From the NCBI GenBank assembly GCA_905214305.1, contig CAJMLK010000010.1, positions 4,606 through 68,605 on the forward strand: DNA of 64,000 nt, in the 5' to 3' direction. Both the position numbers and the translations under genes were made by a program. A model generated the notes under the pieces. It was not told where the DNA came from. It did no database searches and was given only the letters and a program-made list of their open reading frames with translations. Source of the stretch: an uncultured bacterium. GTDB lineage: Bacteria > Desulfobacterota > Desulfovibrionia > Desulfovibrionales > Desulfovibrionaceae. Positions 1-7,859 of this stretch are shown piece after piece. The stretch's first letter is position 1. Every line of letters starts with the position of its first letter.

Positions 1-1
1 C

Positions 2-442
2 AACGCGGACTCCGGCCGTCAGGCAGCCCGTGAACTGCTGGATCAGGGTGCGGACGTGCTGGTGCTGGCCTGCGGCGCCGGTAACGGCCCGGCCCTGGAA
101 GAAGCCGCCGCGCGCGGGGCGTATGTGGTGGGGCTGGACAACAATCAGGACAGTCGCCTGCCCGGACGGGTGCTCACGTCCATCGTCAAAAAGGCCGATG
201 ACGCGGCATACGACCTGATAGCCGCCGCCGCTTCCGGCAATTTCAGGGGCAAGGAAATTCTGGTACGCGATCTTCAGAACGGCGGCGTGGATATCACAGA
301 CATGGCTCCATTCAAGTCTGCGGCGGGCAAGAACATCCCTGCGGGGCTGGAACGCCGCCTGCGCGAATTGCGCGGCGAAATCATGAACGGCGGCATACGG
401 CTCAAGTCCTTGAGAGAAAAAACACTCTGCGACTGCCTCTAG
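2..442 (+). CDS. BMP-family ABC transporter substrate-binding protein, C-terminal part
   Basis: Only the last 146 residues are present; the start lies left of the window. The reading frame is open from base 2 to TAG at 440-442. The fragment looks like the second lobe of a periplasmic binding protein of the BMP/Med/TmpC family: a GADVLVLACGAG stretch, then GLDNNQD (family pattern I/V-G-V/L-D-x-D/N-Q), then VLTSIVKKADDAAYDL. Members bind purine nucleosides or related small molecules and deliver them to an ABC permease. No permease or ATPase is visible, so partners, if any, are upstream. The TAG stop is the first three bases of a dispersed repeat copy. Family assignment is fairly secure; the ligand is unknown. 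Confidence 0.8.
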   Translation, partial: NADSGRQAARELLDQGADVLVLACGAGNGPALEEAAARGAYVVGLDNNQDSRLPGRVLTSIVKKADDAAYDLIAAAASGNFRGKEILVRDLQNGGVDITDMAPFKSAAGKNIPAGLERRLRELRGEIMNGGIRLKSLREKTLCDCL

Positions 443-592
443 CGCGGATGAAGTTTGACATGCTGCACATTTCAAGGTGTTCATTCAGCCAGAAAGTATG
501 ATTTTTCGGCCGAATCCGCGCCACCTTGTGGCGCGCCGCACGTTCGCACAGCGTCAGGGCAACTGCACTTTTTCAAAGGTAAAGCGCTCTGG
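440..592. repeat. TAGAGC-element, short variant (copy 1a)
   Basis: A roughly 153-bp copy of the dispersed element. It begins TAGCGC at the stop codon of the upstream gene and ends GCGCTCTGG. It is closest to the copy at 31737-31888: both have a left hairpin around a CACATTTC core, a central CCGAAxxxGCxxxATC block and a right hairpin around CTTTTTCAA. It is non-coding; the small open frames inside it are not shared with other copies. Confidence 0.7.
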
Positions 593-606
593 CCGTGGCC
601 GCTTCC

Positions 607-923
607 TGGAGCATTTCCGCATCGAGGATATCCACGCTCACTGCTTCAAGGGCGCCCGCTTTGGCGCGTCACAGCGCAAATACATGGCTCCGCTGTCTTT
701 ACGGCGAGTCGCTGCCGAGCCTGCGGGCCTTACCAAGGGCGACAGCGATTGTGTGGAACCAAGCCCATCGTTGCACATGCTGTCTGCAAGCGTCGGTTCC
801 TGCGTTGCAGCTCTGAAGCATCCGCAACTTCCTTTGCCATAACGGCTGCAGCTGCGCTTGCGCCACTGCGGCGCCCGTCGGCTCACGCATCCGCCTGAGC
901 AGTTTCAAGGTGAAATGGCTCTA
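607..923 (-). repeat. TAGAGC-element, long variant (copy 1b)
   Basis: A roughly 315-bp long form directly following copy 1a. Read on the minus strand it matches the copy at 24058-24365: shared blocks include GATGCTTCAG, CTTGCAxACAGCATGTGC, CACAATCxCTGTCGCC and the terminal CAGTTTCAAxGTGAAAT arm. The plus-strand right end is GGCTCTA at 917-923. Compared with 150-bp copies it has an extra central module of about 150 bp. The rest of the 443-1166 gap (924-1153) shows no gene. Confidence 0.75.
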
Positions 924-1166
924 CGCATGCCCGATACCGGTCACGACGCGGCCCGTCAGGCGGTACGCGCGTTTTCGCCCTGCCCGCAGGCCCTGCGCCG
1001 CCACATTGCAACACGTTCAATTATAGGTTTTTCCATTGCTGAAAAAATAAAAAGCGGATAGGCATAGTCAAAGGCCCCGGACATTCAACCCCGGCCAAAG
1101 GCCTGCAGGGCCGCGCCTGACACAAGCTCTGTCTTTCCGCTCTTCTGCGGCCTTCAGGAGAAAACC

Positions 1167-2252
1167 ATGCGTAATATAAAAAAATATATTTCTCTGGCAG
1201 TTGCCGTGCTCATGCTGCTGCATCTGGCGGCGTCCGGAGCTGCTGCCGCACGTCTGGTGCGCGTGCCCACCGCCTGGATGGACGAGTTTGAAACATTTCT
1301 TATCTGGTATGCCAAAGACAGGGGCTGGGACAAGGAAGTCGGACTGGACATAGAAATCCGGCAATACTATTCCGGCGAGGAAATGCTCGATGCCCAGCCC
1401 ACAGGGGCGTGGGTTTATGCGGGCATGGGTTCTGTCCCTGCCATTATGGGCAACCTGCGCAACAATGTCATAGCCATTGCCACAGGTGTGGACGAATCTG
1501 CGGCCAACGGCGTCGTGGTGCACGCCGACAGCCCCATTGCGGGCGTCAAAGGCTGGAACAAGGACTACCCCGACGTTCTTGGCAGCCCGGACACCGTGCG
1601 CGGCAAAACCTTTCTGGTTTCAGACCTGAGCTCCGCACACTACGCCCTCTCTGCCTGGCTGGACGTGCTGGGCCTTCGGGACAGCGATGTCATTATAAGA
1701 GACATGATGCAGGGCCTTGTGGTCGCCAGCTATGAGAACCATATTGGCGACGGCGTGGCCCTGTGGGCGCCGCAACTGTATCTGGCTCTGAACAAGGGCG
1801 GCGCACTCGCCGCAACCCTGAAAACCTGCGGCAAGGACAGCCCCACCTATATCGTGGCCGATACGGCCTATGCCAACGAAAACCCTGAAATAACCGTAAA
1901 ATTTCTTACAGTTTACTTCAGGGCTGTTGATGAATACCAAAGCAGGAATCCTGAAAACTTTCTTCAGGATTATCGCCGCTTTTATCTGGAATGGGCCGGA
2001 AAGGACTTTGATGAGGAACTCATGCTGTGCGACATGAAAAGCCACAGGATATTCAACCTGCCAGAACAGCAGGCGGCCTTTGACAATACCGCCGGGCGCA
2101 GCGAAGTGCAGAAAAAGCAGGAAGTCATTGCCCGCTTTTTCGCCAATCTGGGGTATCTGGGCAAGGACGGAGCCATACGCGCAGGCACGGCCTCCTACGC
2201 CACTGACAAGTACATCAAGCTTGTGCCGCCCAACCTCAAGCTGAAAAAATAG
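1167..2252 (+). CDS. ABC transporter substrate-binding protein, NMT1/TauA-like, orphan
   Basis: 361 residues with a classical signal peptide (basic MRNIKKY, hydrophobic core to about residue 27, AAA-A cleavage context). The mature part looks like an NMT1/TauA/SsuA periplasmic binding protein: it starts with a short substrate-lobe strand (LVRVPTAWMDEF), and has the pattern of a domain that closes over nitrogen or sulfur organics such as taurine, nitrate or thiamine precursors. The start is supported by AGGAG at about 1155-1159. No ATPase or permease gene lies next to it; the next gene is convergent, so it either serves a distant transporter or acts as a sensor. A strong terminator follows at 2468-2504. 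Confidence 0.8.
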   Translation: MRNIKKYISLAVAVLMLLHLAASGAAAARLVRVPTAWMDEFETFLIWYAKDRGWDKEVGLDIEIRQYYSGEEMLDAQPTGAWVYAGMGSVPAIMGNLRNNVIAIATGVDESAANGVVVHADSPIAGVKGWNKDYPDVLGSPDTVRGKTFLVSDLSSAHYALSAWLDVLGLRDSDVIIRDMMQGLVVASYENHIGDGVALWAPQLYLALNKGGALAATLKTCGKDSPTYIVADTAYANENPEITVKFLTVYFRAVDEYQSRNPENFLQDYRRFYLEWAGKDFDEELMLCDMKSHRIFNLPEQQAAFDNTAGRSEVQKKQEVIARFFANLGYLGKDGAIRAGTASYATDKYIKLVPPNLKLKK

Positions 2253-2360
2253 GGGCATCTCCTTTCGAGACAGCCCCGCTCAGGTCAAACAATGGAGCGC
2301 CCCGTTGCGGGCTGCTCCCACGCATGCGCCAACACGGGGCATGCGCACGTCACACAGGAC

Positions 2361-2411
2361 GTTCGCATCTGACTTTCATATCTGGCGTTCATATCTGACT
2401 TTCATATCTGG
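2361..2411. repeat. short tandem repeat, 12-13-mer, about four units
   Basis: Four imperfect head-to-tail copies of a unit like TTCATATCTGGC/AC in the gap after the binding-protein gene. No coding role is visible. Confidence 0.7.
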
Positions 2412-2467
2412 GAGGCCCTGCCAGCGATGGCCGTCAGAGCTGTTTCACTGTTACATTGCTCCGGGAT

Positions 2468-2504
2468 GTGCGGCGGGCCGCCACACGGCCCGCCGCACTT
2501 TTTT
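2468..2504 (+). terminator. intrinsic terminator
   Basis: Perfect 13-bp stem (GTGCGGCGGGCCG at 2468-2480 pairing with 2486-2498), loop CCACA, followed by six T on the plus strand. It ends transcription of the binding-protein gene and overlaps the last bases of the convergent msr gene, so it may also slow that transcript. Confidence 0.9.
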
Positions 2505-3562
2505 CATTTCCGTAGTGCGCCGCTACCGCCGCCCCCGGCGGGAACATCAAAGCGCGGTACGGACACGTGGCAGCCCCCCCGCCCCGTGCGTTCTGCAAAA
2601 CCCTGGTGATAGTCTTCGGCCTGATAAAAAGTCCCGGCCGGTTCCAGCTTTGTCACCACATCATAGCCCAAGTCCCTCAAGCGGTCCGTAAGCTTGCGCG
2701 CCACGGCCTCCTGTTCCGCATCAAGAAAAAACACGGCGGAACGGTACTGGTCCCCCACGTCAGGCCCCTGACGATTCAGCTGCGTGGGATCGTGTATTTC
2801 AAAAAAACGACGCAATATCTGCTCGTAGCTGACCACAGACGGATCAAAGCGCACGCGCACGGCCTCGGCGTGCCCGGTTTTGCCGGTACACACGGCCTCA
2901 TACGTCGGATTGGGCGTATGCCCCCCGGTATAGCCGGAAACAGCTTCGCACACGCCGGGCATCTTTCTGAAGGCATCCTCTACCCCCCAAAAGCAGCCCC
3001 CGGCCACAATGGCTGTGGCCGTGCACTTCTGCGACGCGGCACGGGCCAGCGCCTTCGCTTCTTCCGGGCTGCCCGCGGGATAAAAAGTCATGGACAGCGA
3101 GTTGACGCAGTGCCGGGTATTCCTGGCCGTAAAGCCTTCGCCCTCAAACACATGCCCCAGATGCCCGCCGCAGTTTGCGCAGATGATTTCCACCCGCCTG
3201 CCGTCCGCATCGGGCACACGGCGCACTGCACCGGGCAGTTCGGTGTCAAAACTGGGCCAGCCGCAGCCGGACTCAAACTTGTCGCGCGAACTGTAAAGGG
3301 CTGCACCGCACTGTCGGCACACATAGGTTCCGGCGTCGTGCTTGTCGTTGTACTGCCCGGAGAACGGCGCTTCCGTGGCTTTGCGTAAAATAACGTCCGC
3401 TTCCTGCCCGGAAAGGGGCGGCATGGGGAAAGATGGTTTCATGGCAGTCTCCGCTGATGCCGCCCTGACAGGCCCGGCAGCGGCACAATCCGCAGCGGCC
3501 GGAAAAAACGCGCCGCAAAGCAGCCAGGCGGCCAGAAATAGAAAAAAGAAGTGCTCTCGCAT
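2504..3562 (-). CDS. msrAB: Peptide methionine sulfoxide reductase, MsrB-MsrA fusion, exported
   Basis: 352 residues. A signal peptide (MREHFFFLFLAAWLLCGAFF) implies action in the periplasm. Next comes an MsrB domain with two zinc CxxC pairs (CRQCG, CANCGGHLGH), GWPSF and the catalytic Cys in RHCVNS. The C-terminal MsrA domain has GCFWG with the nucleophilic Cys, and GGHTPNPTYEAVC. Together the two domains reduce both stereoisomers of methionine sulfoxide in oxidised proteins. The domain order is B then A, the reverse of many fusions. I chose ATG at 3562 because GAGG lies 5 bases upstream and the signal peptide begins there; the open frame continues to 3856 but that part is repeat DNA. Confidence 0.93.
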   Translation of the reverse strand: MREHFFFLFLAAWLLCGAFFPAAADCAAAGPVRAASAETAMKPSFPMPPLSGQEADVILRKATEAPFSGQYNDKHDAGTYVCRQCGAALYSSRDKFESGCGWPSFDTELPGAVRRVPDADGRRVEIICANCGGHLGHVFEGEGFTARNTRHCVNSLSMTFYPAGSPEEAKALARAASQKCTATAIVAGGCFWGVEDAFRKMPGVCEAVSGYTGGHTPNPTYEAVCTGKTGHAEAVRVRFDPSVVSYEQILRRFFEIHDPTQLNRQGPDVGDQYRSAVFFLDAEQEAVARKLTDRLRDLGYDVVTKLEPAGTFYQAEDYHQGFAERTGRGGCHVSVPRFDVPAGGGGSGALRK

Positions 3563-3613
3563 AAATGCCTCACTGTTCCTCTGTGTACATAAGACCCCCA
3601 TGCCCGTGGTCAA

Positions 3614-3763
3614 TAGAGCCGACCAACTTTGCTGATACACATTCTCAAAGTTGACCGGCACGCTGGCTCCGGCCTCGACCGCGCAGCCAGACCGCGCGTC
3701 ACCTTTGTGGCGAGCGGCTGCCCACGCAGCCACCAGAGCAATTGCAGAGTGAAATTGCTCTGG
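3614..3763. repeat. TAGAGC-element, short form (copy 2), upstream of msr
   Basis: 150 bp, the same length as the copy at 47620-47769 and alignable end to end: TAGAGC, CATTCTCAAAGTT, GGCACGCT, CCGCGCAG, then the terminal hairpin CCAGAGCAATT...AATTGCTCTGG (3733-3763). It lies about 50 bp upstream of the msr start codon, so it borders or contains that gene's promoter. Confidence 0.85.
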
Positions 3764-3879
3764 CTTGCCCGCATCAGACGTCATGCCTGTCGGGCCGCAC
3801 AGGGCGTGAAATTTTCGGATTTTTCTTTTGGGCTTGCAATGGCCGCCCAAGAGCAAGACATCACAGCGGGAGGGGATAC

Positions 3880-3921
3880 AAAAAAAATTGCGCCCGCGTC
3901 AGAAGAAACAGGCGGGCGCAA
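3880..3921 (-). terminator. intrinsic terminator of galE
   Basis: Stem TTGCGCCCGC (3888-3897) with GCGGGCGCAA (3912-3921), 14-base loop, followed on the minus strand by eight T. It lies just past the galE stop codon. Confidence 0.9.
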
Positions 3922-3952
3922 TGCAGCATACACGGGTCAAGTCAGGCAGACC

Positions 3953-4945
3953 TCAGTCAAAAAAACCGTCAGGGTGATTTTTATGCCATTCCCAGGCAGA
4001 AGCGATAATATCGTCAATGCCCGCTCTGGCTTCCCAGCCCAGCAGCTCTCTGGCTCGGTCAGCCGAGGCCACCAGACGCGCCGGGTCACCATAGCGTCGC
4101 GTAGCCATGGTCACGCCGATGTCGTGGCCCGTGACCCGACAGGCTGCCGCCACCATTTCGCGCACGCTGAAGCCCTTGCCGTTGCCAAGGTTGCACACCT
4201 CGCTGCCGCCACCGGCGCGCAAATAGTCCAGCGCACGCATGTGTGCATCGGCCAGATCCATAACGCCGATATAATCGCGGATGCAGGTTCCGTCAGGCGT
4301 GGCATAGTCGTTGCCGAAGATGGTTACGGTGTCACGTCTGCCCAGAGGAACCTGCAGAATGAGGGGAATGAGGTGGCTTTCCGGCCTGTGATCCTCACCG
4401 ATAATGCCGCCGGGCCAGGCCCCGCCCACGTTGAAGTAGCGCAGGCTCACAAAGCGTATGCCGTGGGCCTTGCCCACCCAGTGCATCATGCGCTCCATGA
4501 TGAGCTTGCTTTCGCCATAGGGATTGGTGGGGCTGAGGGGCGCATCTTCGCTGATGGGCACATTTTCCTGCTCGCCATAAACAGCCGCAGACGAAGAAAA
4601 GACGATCTTGTCCACGTGGTTGCGCACCATGGATTCAAGCAGGCTTTGCATGCCGTGGACATTGTTGTGAAAATACTTGAGCGGCTGCTCCATGCTTTCG
4701 CCTACCAGCGAACTGGCGGCAAAGTGCAGCACGGCATCCACGCGGTGCTCGGAAAAAATCCTGTCCAGCAATTCGCCCTGGCGAATATCGCCTTCGTACA
4801 GGGTAACGCCGTCAGGCAGGGAATCGCGGTGGCCGGTAAGAAAATTGTCAATGACAATGACTTCTTCACCACGCGCCAACAGGGAACGCACATTGTGGGA
4901 ACCGATGTAGCCGGCTCCGCCGCAAACCAGAATGGGCATTGGCAT
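3953..4945 (-). CDS. galE: UDP-glucose 4-epimerase
   Basis: 330-residue short-chain dehydrogenase-type epimerase interconverting UDP-glucose and UDP-galactose for lipopolysaccharide and exopolysaccharide precursors. Visible: NAD-binding GGAGYIGSH at residues 9-17, IDNFLTGHRDSLP, the SSSAAVYGE strand, the catalytic YGESK (YxxxK) near residue 150, and RYFNVGGA, all typical of GalE. Length is usual for the family. Start at 4945 (MPMPILV) is placed where the Rossmann strand begins; the upstream extension in the open frame has no similarity. Only a weak purine-rich ribosome site precedes it. It is monocistronic, with a strong terminator. Confidence 0.95.
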   Translation of the reverse strand: MPMPILVCGGAGYIGSHNVRSLLARGEEVIVIDNFLTGHRDSLPDGVTLYEGDIRQGELLDRIFSEHRVDAVLHFAASSLVGESMEQPLKYFHNNVHGMQSLLESMVRNHVDKIVFSSSAAVYGEQENVPISEDAPLSPTNPYGESKLIMERMMHWVGKAHGIRFVSLRYFNVGGAWPGGIIGEDHRPESHLIPLILQVPLGRRDTVTIFGNDYATPDGTCIRDYIGVMDLADAHMRALDYLRAGGGSEVCNLGNGKGFSVREMVAAACRVTGHDIGVTMATRRYGDPARLVASADRARELLGWEARAGIDDIIASAWEWHKNHPDGFFD

Positions 4946-5093
4946 GTCTCTTTTGTTGAAAGCTGTCCGACGCGGATTCCGCGCCAACAAGGTTTCGCTT
5001 TTTGCACAACAATTGCCGTCATGGCAAGCCCCGCCATGACTGGAGCGTTTTCAACCCTGACCCCGCTCCGTCGGCGGCTGAAACAGATACCCG

Positions 5094-5290
5094 CTGGAGC
5101 AGTTTACTCATGAAGCTGGTTCATGAAATGAGTGGCTGCTCTGCCGGGATTTTCAGGAAAACCCTTGTCACCACATGCGGGCAGGCGGGATTTTGCCTGC
5201 CGCAAGTGAGCATTTCAAGTGTTGGAGCAATTTCAAAGTGAAATTGCTCTGGCGGCTGCGTGAGCAGTGGCCCGGCGCATGCGCGTTGCC
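5094..5290. repeat. TAGAGC-element related composite (copy 3)
   Basis: Begins CTGGAGCAGTTT. The first part (5094-5215: GGGATTTTCAGGAAAA, then TGCCTGCCGCAAGTGAGCAT) matches the block at 23941-24050. It is followed by the terminal hairpin AGCAATTTCAAAGTGAAATT and GCTGCGTGAGCAG seen in other copies, then degenerates. The surrounding 4946-5422 gap holds no gene. Confidence 0.7.
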
Positions 5291-5422
5291 GTCCACATGA
5301 AGCTGCCGTGGCGCGGTCGCCGGAAAAGCGACGTTGCAAGACAATAAAAACCATCCGCTCTGAAAACATGTTGCCACGACTTGAGCCGCGATGCCAGCGC
5401 GGAATTCTGTTTTTTTACGAAA

Positions 5423-5458
5423 CAAGGCCCGGAACCGCATAAAAAGTTCCGGGCCTTG
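5423..5458. terminator. hairpin downstream of flavodoxin gene (terminator-like)
   Basis: Perfect 13-bp inverted repeat (CAAGGCCCGGAAC with GTTCCGGGCCTTG), 10-base loop. On the minus strand only three T follow directly, so termination strength is uncertain. Confidence 0.5.
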
Positions 5459-5599
5459 CCAAGGGCCGCCTGCCGAACGGCCCGTCTTCGGGACATCCGA
5501 AGTGTTTGCGCGTCAGGCTTTGCCGGGGTTTCCCGCGCCTGCGCCCCGGCCTGCTCCACCCAGCCGCACAGCGGGCAGAGAGCCGTATATGCGTGGAGC

Positions 5600-6046
5600 C
5601 TACAGCTTCTTGAGCACGTCTTCGGCAAAGGCGCTCACGGCTTCAGGGTCGCTTGAGGCGTCGCCTTCAATCTTCAGGCCTTCGCAAATGATTTGCGCGC
5701 CCAGCCCCTTGGCCTTTTCTTCAATGGCGGGAACCGCGCCGCAATAATGCTCGTATTCCATGTCGCCGGAGGCAAAGGCGGCCAGCTTCTTGCCCTTGAG
5801 GCCCATGCTGTCCATTTCGTCAAACAGGGGGGCAAAATCATCCTGCAATTCCAGATCTTCCATGCCCCAGGCCGAGCAGCCCATGAGCACGGCATCATAG
5901 CCATCGGCCAGATTGTCGGCCGACGCTTCGGCGGCATTCAGCAGGGTTACTTCATGGCCGCCCGCCGCGATCAGCTCTTCCAGCTTTTGTGCGATGCTTT
6001 CCGTATTGCCGGTGCTGGAACCAAAGAGAATCAAAACCTTGCTCAT
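5600..6046 (-). CDS. fld: Flavodoxin
   Basis: 148-residue short-chain flavodoxin carrying low-potential electrons on FMN, able to replace ferredoxin. The phosphate loop GSSTGNTE lies at residues 9-16, and the two aromatic residues that sandwich the isoalloxazine ring in Desulfovibrio flavodoxins are at W60 (SAWGMEDLE) and Y98 (GDMEYEHY). The sequence is close to what I recall of D. desulfuricans flavodoxin. Start 6046 has GGAGGAG six bases upstream. A near-perfect Fur-like palindrome at 6081-6097 suggests induction under iron limitation, as is common for flavodoxins. Confidence 0.97.
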   Translation of the reverse strand: MSKVLILFGSSTGNTESIAQKLEELIAAGGHEVTLLNAAEASADNLADGYDAVLMGCSAWGMEDLELQDDFAPLFDEMDSMGLKGKKLAAFASGDMEYEHYCGAVPAIEEKAKGLGAQIICEGLKIEGDASSDPEAVSAFAEDVLKKL

Positions 6047-6080
6047 GACACGCTCCTCCCGGCTGTGGCCGGACATTTAT

Positions 6081-6097
6081 AAAATGAAATTCATTTT
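6081..6097. promoter_or_regulatory. Fur-type operator upstream of fld
   Basis: AAAATGAAATTCATTTT is a perfect 8-1-8 palindrome centred 43 bp before the fld start. It overlaps a TGAAAAT-G-AATTTCA 7-1-7 arrangement close to the Fur consensus TGATAATnATTATCA. A TATAAA sequence adjoins it on the minus strand. Confidence 0.6.
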
Positions 6098-6230
6098 CAA
6101 ATGAGATAAATACCTTCGACTTCCATGTCAAGACCATGCCGCCGAAAATACAAACTTTTTACCCTGTGGTCTTTGTCGGCCCGGCTTGCCTGTTCGCAGG
6201 CAGCCATACAGCCCGTGCCGAAAAACACTG

Positions 6231-6265
6231 AAAAAAAAGGAAGACGCCGGGCAACCGACGTCTTC
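6231..6265 (-). terminator. intrinsic terminator of the radical SAM gene
   Basis: GAAGACG (6240-6246) pairs with CGTCTTC (6259-6265), extended inward by four further pairs including one wobble, and is followed on the minus strand by eight T. Confidence 0.85.
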
Positions 6266-6290
6266 ACCATATAAAAACAGACAAACAGTT

Positions 6291-6308
6291 CTGTGATCAT
6301 GATCACAG
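6291..6308. promoter_or_regulatory. Perfect CRP/FNR-type palindrome
   Basis: CTGTGATCATGATCACAG contains TGTGA-N6-TCACA, the symmetric half-sites of CRP/FNR-family regulators (HcpR-like sites in sulfate reducers have this form). It lies between the radical SAM stop codon and that gene's terminator, 245 bp from the fld start, so its target is unclear. Confidence 0.45.
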
Positions 6309-6324
6309 ATGGGATAAGATATTC

Positions 6325-7773
6325 TCAGGAATTTTCGTCTCCCGAAAAGGCGTCCGTTAGGCCATCAGCGCTGCCGTCCGCACTTTCTCCGGGCGCCAGA
6401 GCGCCTTCACGGGCACGGGGTGCGGGCATGCTCCAGTCACCGGGCGCAGGGGCCTCAAGCTCGGCCCTCTCCCCCACGTACGGGTTGAAGTAGCCGTAAC
6501 GCAGCCAGGGGCAAAGCTTTTTCAGGCGCTTCATAAACTGGGTCAGCCCCATGCTGGGCGAAAATTCAAGCCGCTTGCCGCCGCCGGAATCTTGCCCCTC
6601 GTTCATGAGCCTGAAATACCACTCCGGGTCAATGTTGAGATTACGCCACTGTATCATGCTCACGCCATTTTCACCCACCATGCGCGCCAGAGCGTCAAGC
6701 TCTTCTTCGGTGTCCGTGATGCCCGGAAAAAACAGCAGGTTCAGGGCCACAAAAATCCCACGACTTCTGGCAGCGCGTATGGACTCCTTCACGTCGTCAA
6801 GGCAGTAATCCACGGGCCGATAATAGCGCTCATACAGCACCGGTCGGGCACTGTTCAGGCTCACCCGCATGCTGGTCAGCCCGGCTTCGGCCAGACGGGC
6901 CACGGCCTGCGGCCGCGACGCATTGGTATTGCAGTTGATGGTTCCCACGCCGCCGCCGGACCGGAAAAGCCGTATGCTTTCTTCCAGCAGGTCGGCATTC
7001 ATGAGCGGGTCCCCCTCGCACCCCTGCCCAAAGGAATAGATGGGCGCGCGGCTTTCGCGTCCGGCATGAATGCGCATGACCTCGGCCACTTCGCCGGGTT
7101 CCGGCGTAAAGGCCAGACGGCACTGCGGGGTCACGGCCACGGGCGAATCCTTTTCCTGGGCGGAAATACAGCCCACACAACGGGCGTTGCAGGCGCGGGA
7201 GGTAGGCAGGGGCGCTTCGTAGCGGCCCAGAGCAAAGTTGCGGGCCGCCGGGCAGTCGTAACGGGCCACGCAGTTGTCCAGAATATGCCGCACAAGGCGG
7301 TTGGCAGGATAATCCTGCAACAGCCTGCGCGCGCCCTGCTCTATGCGGTGACGGGGGATACGGCCGAACGCCTGACGCTGGTCGGTATCAACCCTGCGCG
7401 CGCAGACATAGAAGCGGCCTCGCGCAAAACCCACGGCTCCGTACGCAAACAGGGGCAGCAGGGGTGCTCCGTCATCGCTGGCATAGGCGGGGTGCGCCGA
7501 AATGGTGTGCGCCGGTGCGGCAAAGGCAGCCACTGCAAGCTGCGCCTCGCCTTCGGGCTGCACTATCTCGCCGCTTTCCGGATCAAGCCCCACGGCCTGA
7601 CGCCCCGGCAGCAGAAAGAATTCACTTTCTTCCGGCAGAGGCATAAGCTCGTCCGGCCGTGGCAGGCCCCATTGCGCCCCGCGACGGCAGACCATGAGCA
7701 GGCGCTCGTCATCATAGATATTCCCCTGCGCATCCGCCATAACCAGATGCGGCTCAATATGCTGCGCAGCCAT
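6325..7773 (-). CDS. Radical SAM protein of unknown substrate
   Basis: 482 residues. The cluster motif CNARCVGC (CxxxCxxC) is near residues 194-201, preceded by a roughly 190-residue N-terminal region and followed by a TIM-barrel-like part: SFGQGCEGDPLMN, then NCNTNAS, then SMRVSLNSARPVLYERYYRP, a pattern seen in radical SAM enzymes with MoaA/PflA-like barrels. It should cleave S-adenosylmethionine with a 4Fe-4S cluster; the substrate cannot be read. There is no SPASM-type Cys cluster at the C-terminus, which is Ala/Gly-rich instead. GGAG supports the start. It is divergent from the next gene with only 86 bp between. Confidence 0.85.
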   Translation of the reverse strand: MAAQHIEPHLVMADAQGNIYDDERLLMVCRRGAQWGLPRPDELMPLPEESEFFLLPGRQAVGLDPESGEIVQPEGEAQLAVAAFAAPAHTISAHPAYASDDGAPLLPLFAYGAVGFARGRFYVCARRVDTDQRQAFGRIPRHRIEQGARRLLQDYPANRLVRHILDNCVARYDCPAARNFALGRYEAPLPTSRACNARCVGCISAQEKDSPVAVTPQCRLAFTPEPGEVAEVMRIHAGRESRAPIYSFGQGCEGDPLMNADLLEESIRLFRSGGGVGTINCNTNASRPQAVARLAEAGLTSMRVSLNSARPVLYERYYRPVDYCLDDVKESIRAARSRGIFVALNLLFFPGITDTEEELDALARMVGENGVSMIQWRNLNIDPEWYFRLMNEGQDSGGGKRLEFSPSMGLTQFMKRLKKLCPWLRYGYFNPYVGERAELEAPAPGDWSMPAPRAREGALAPGESADGSADGLTDAFSGDENS

Positions 7774-7859
7774 AAAAGCTCCTTGCCCCGGCGAGGGCGA
7801 ACGTATATAACGGCCCTACGTGGCCGGGGATTCCCGGCCCGTACTTTTGGAGGCCCTTC

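Noticed and set aside
455..908. Several open frames of 60-150 codons on both strands
   Set aside because: They lie in dispersed repeat copies and differ between copies; no ribosome site and no family.
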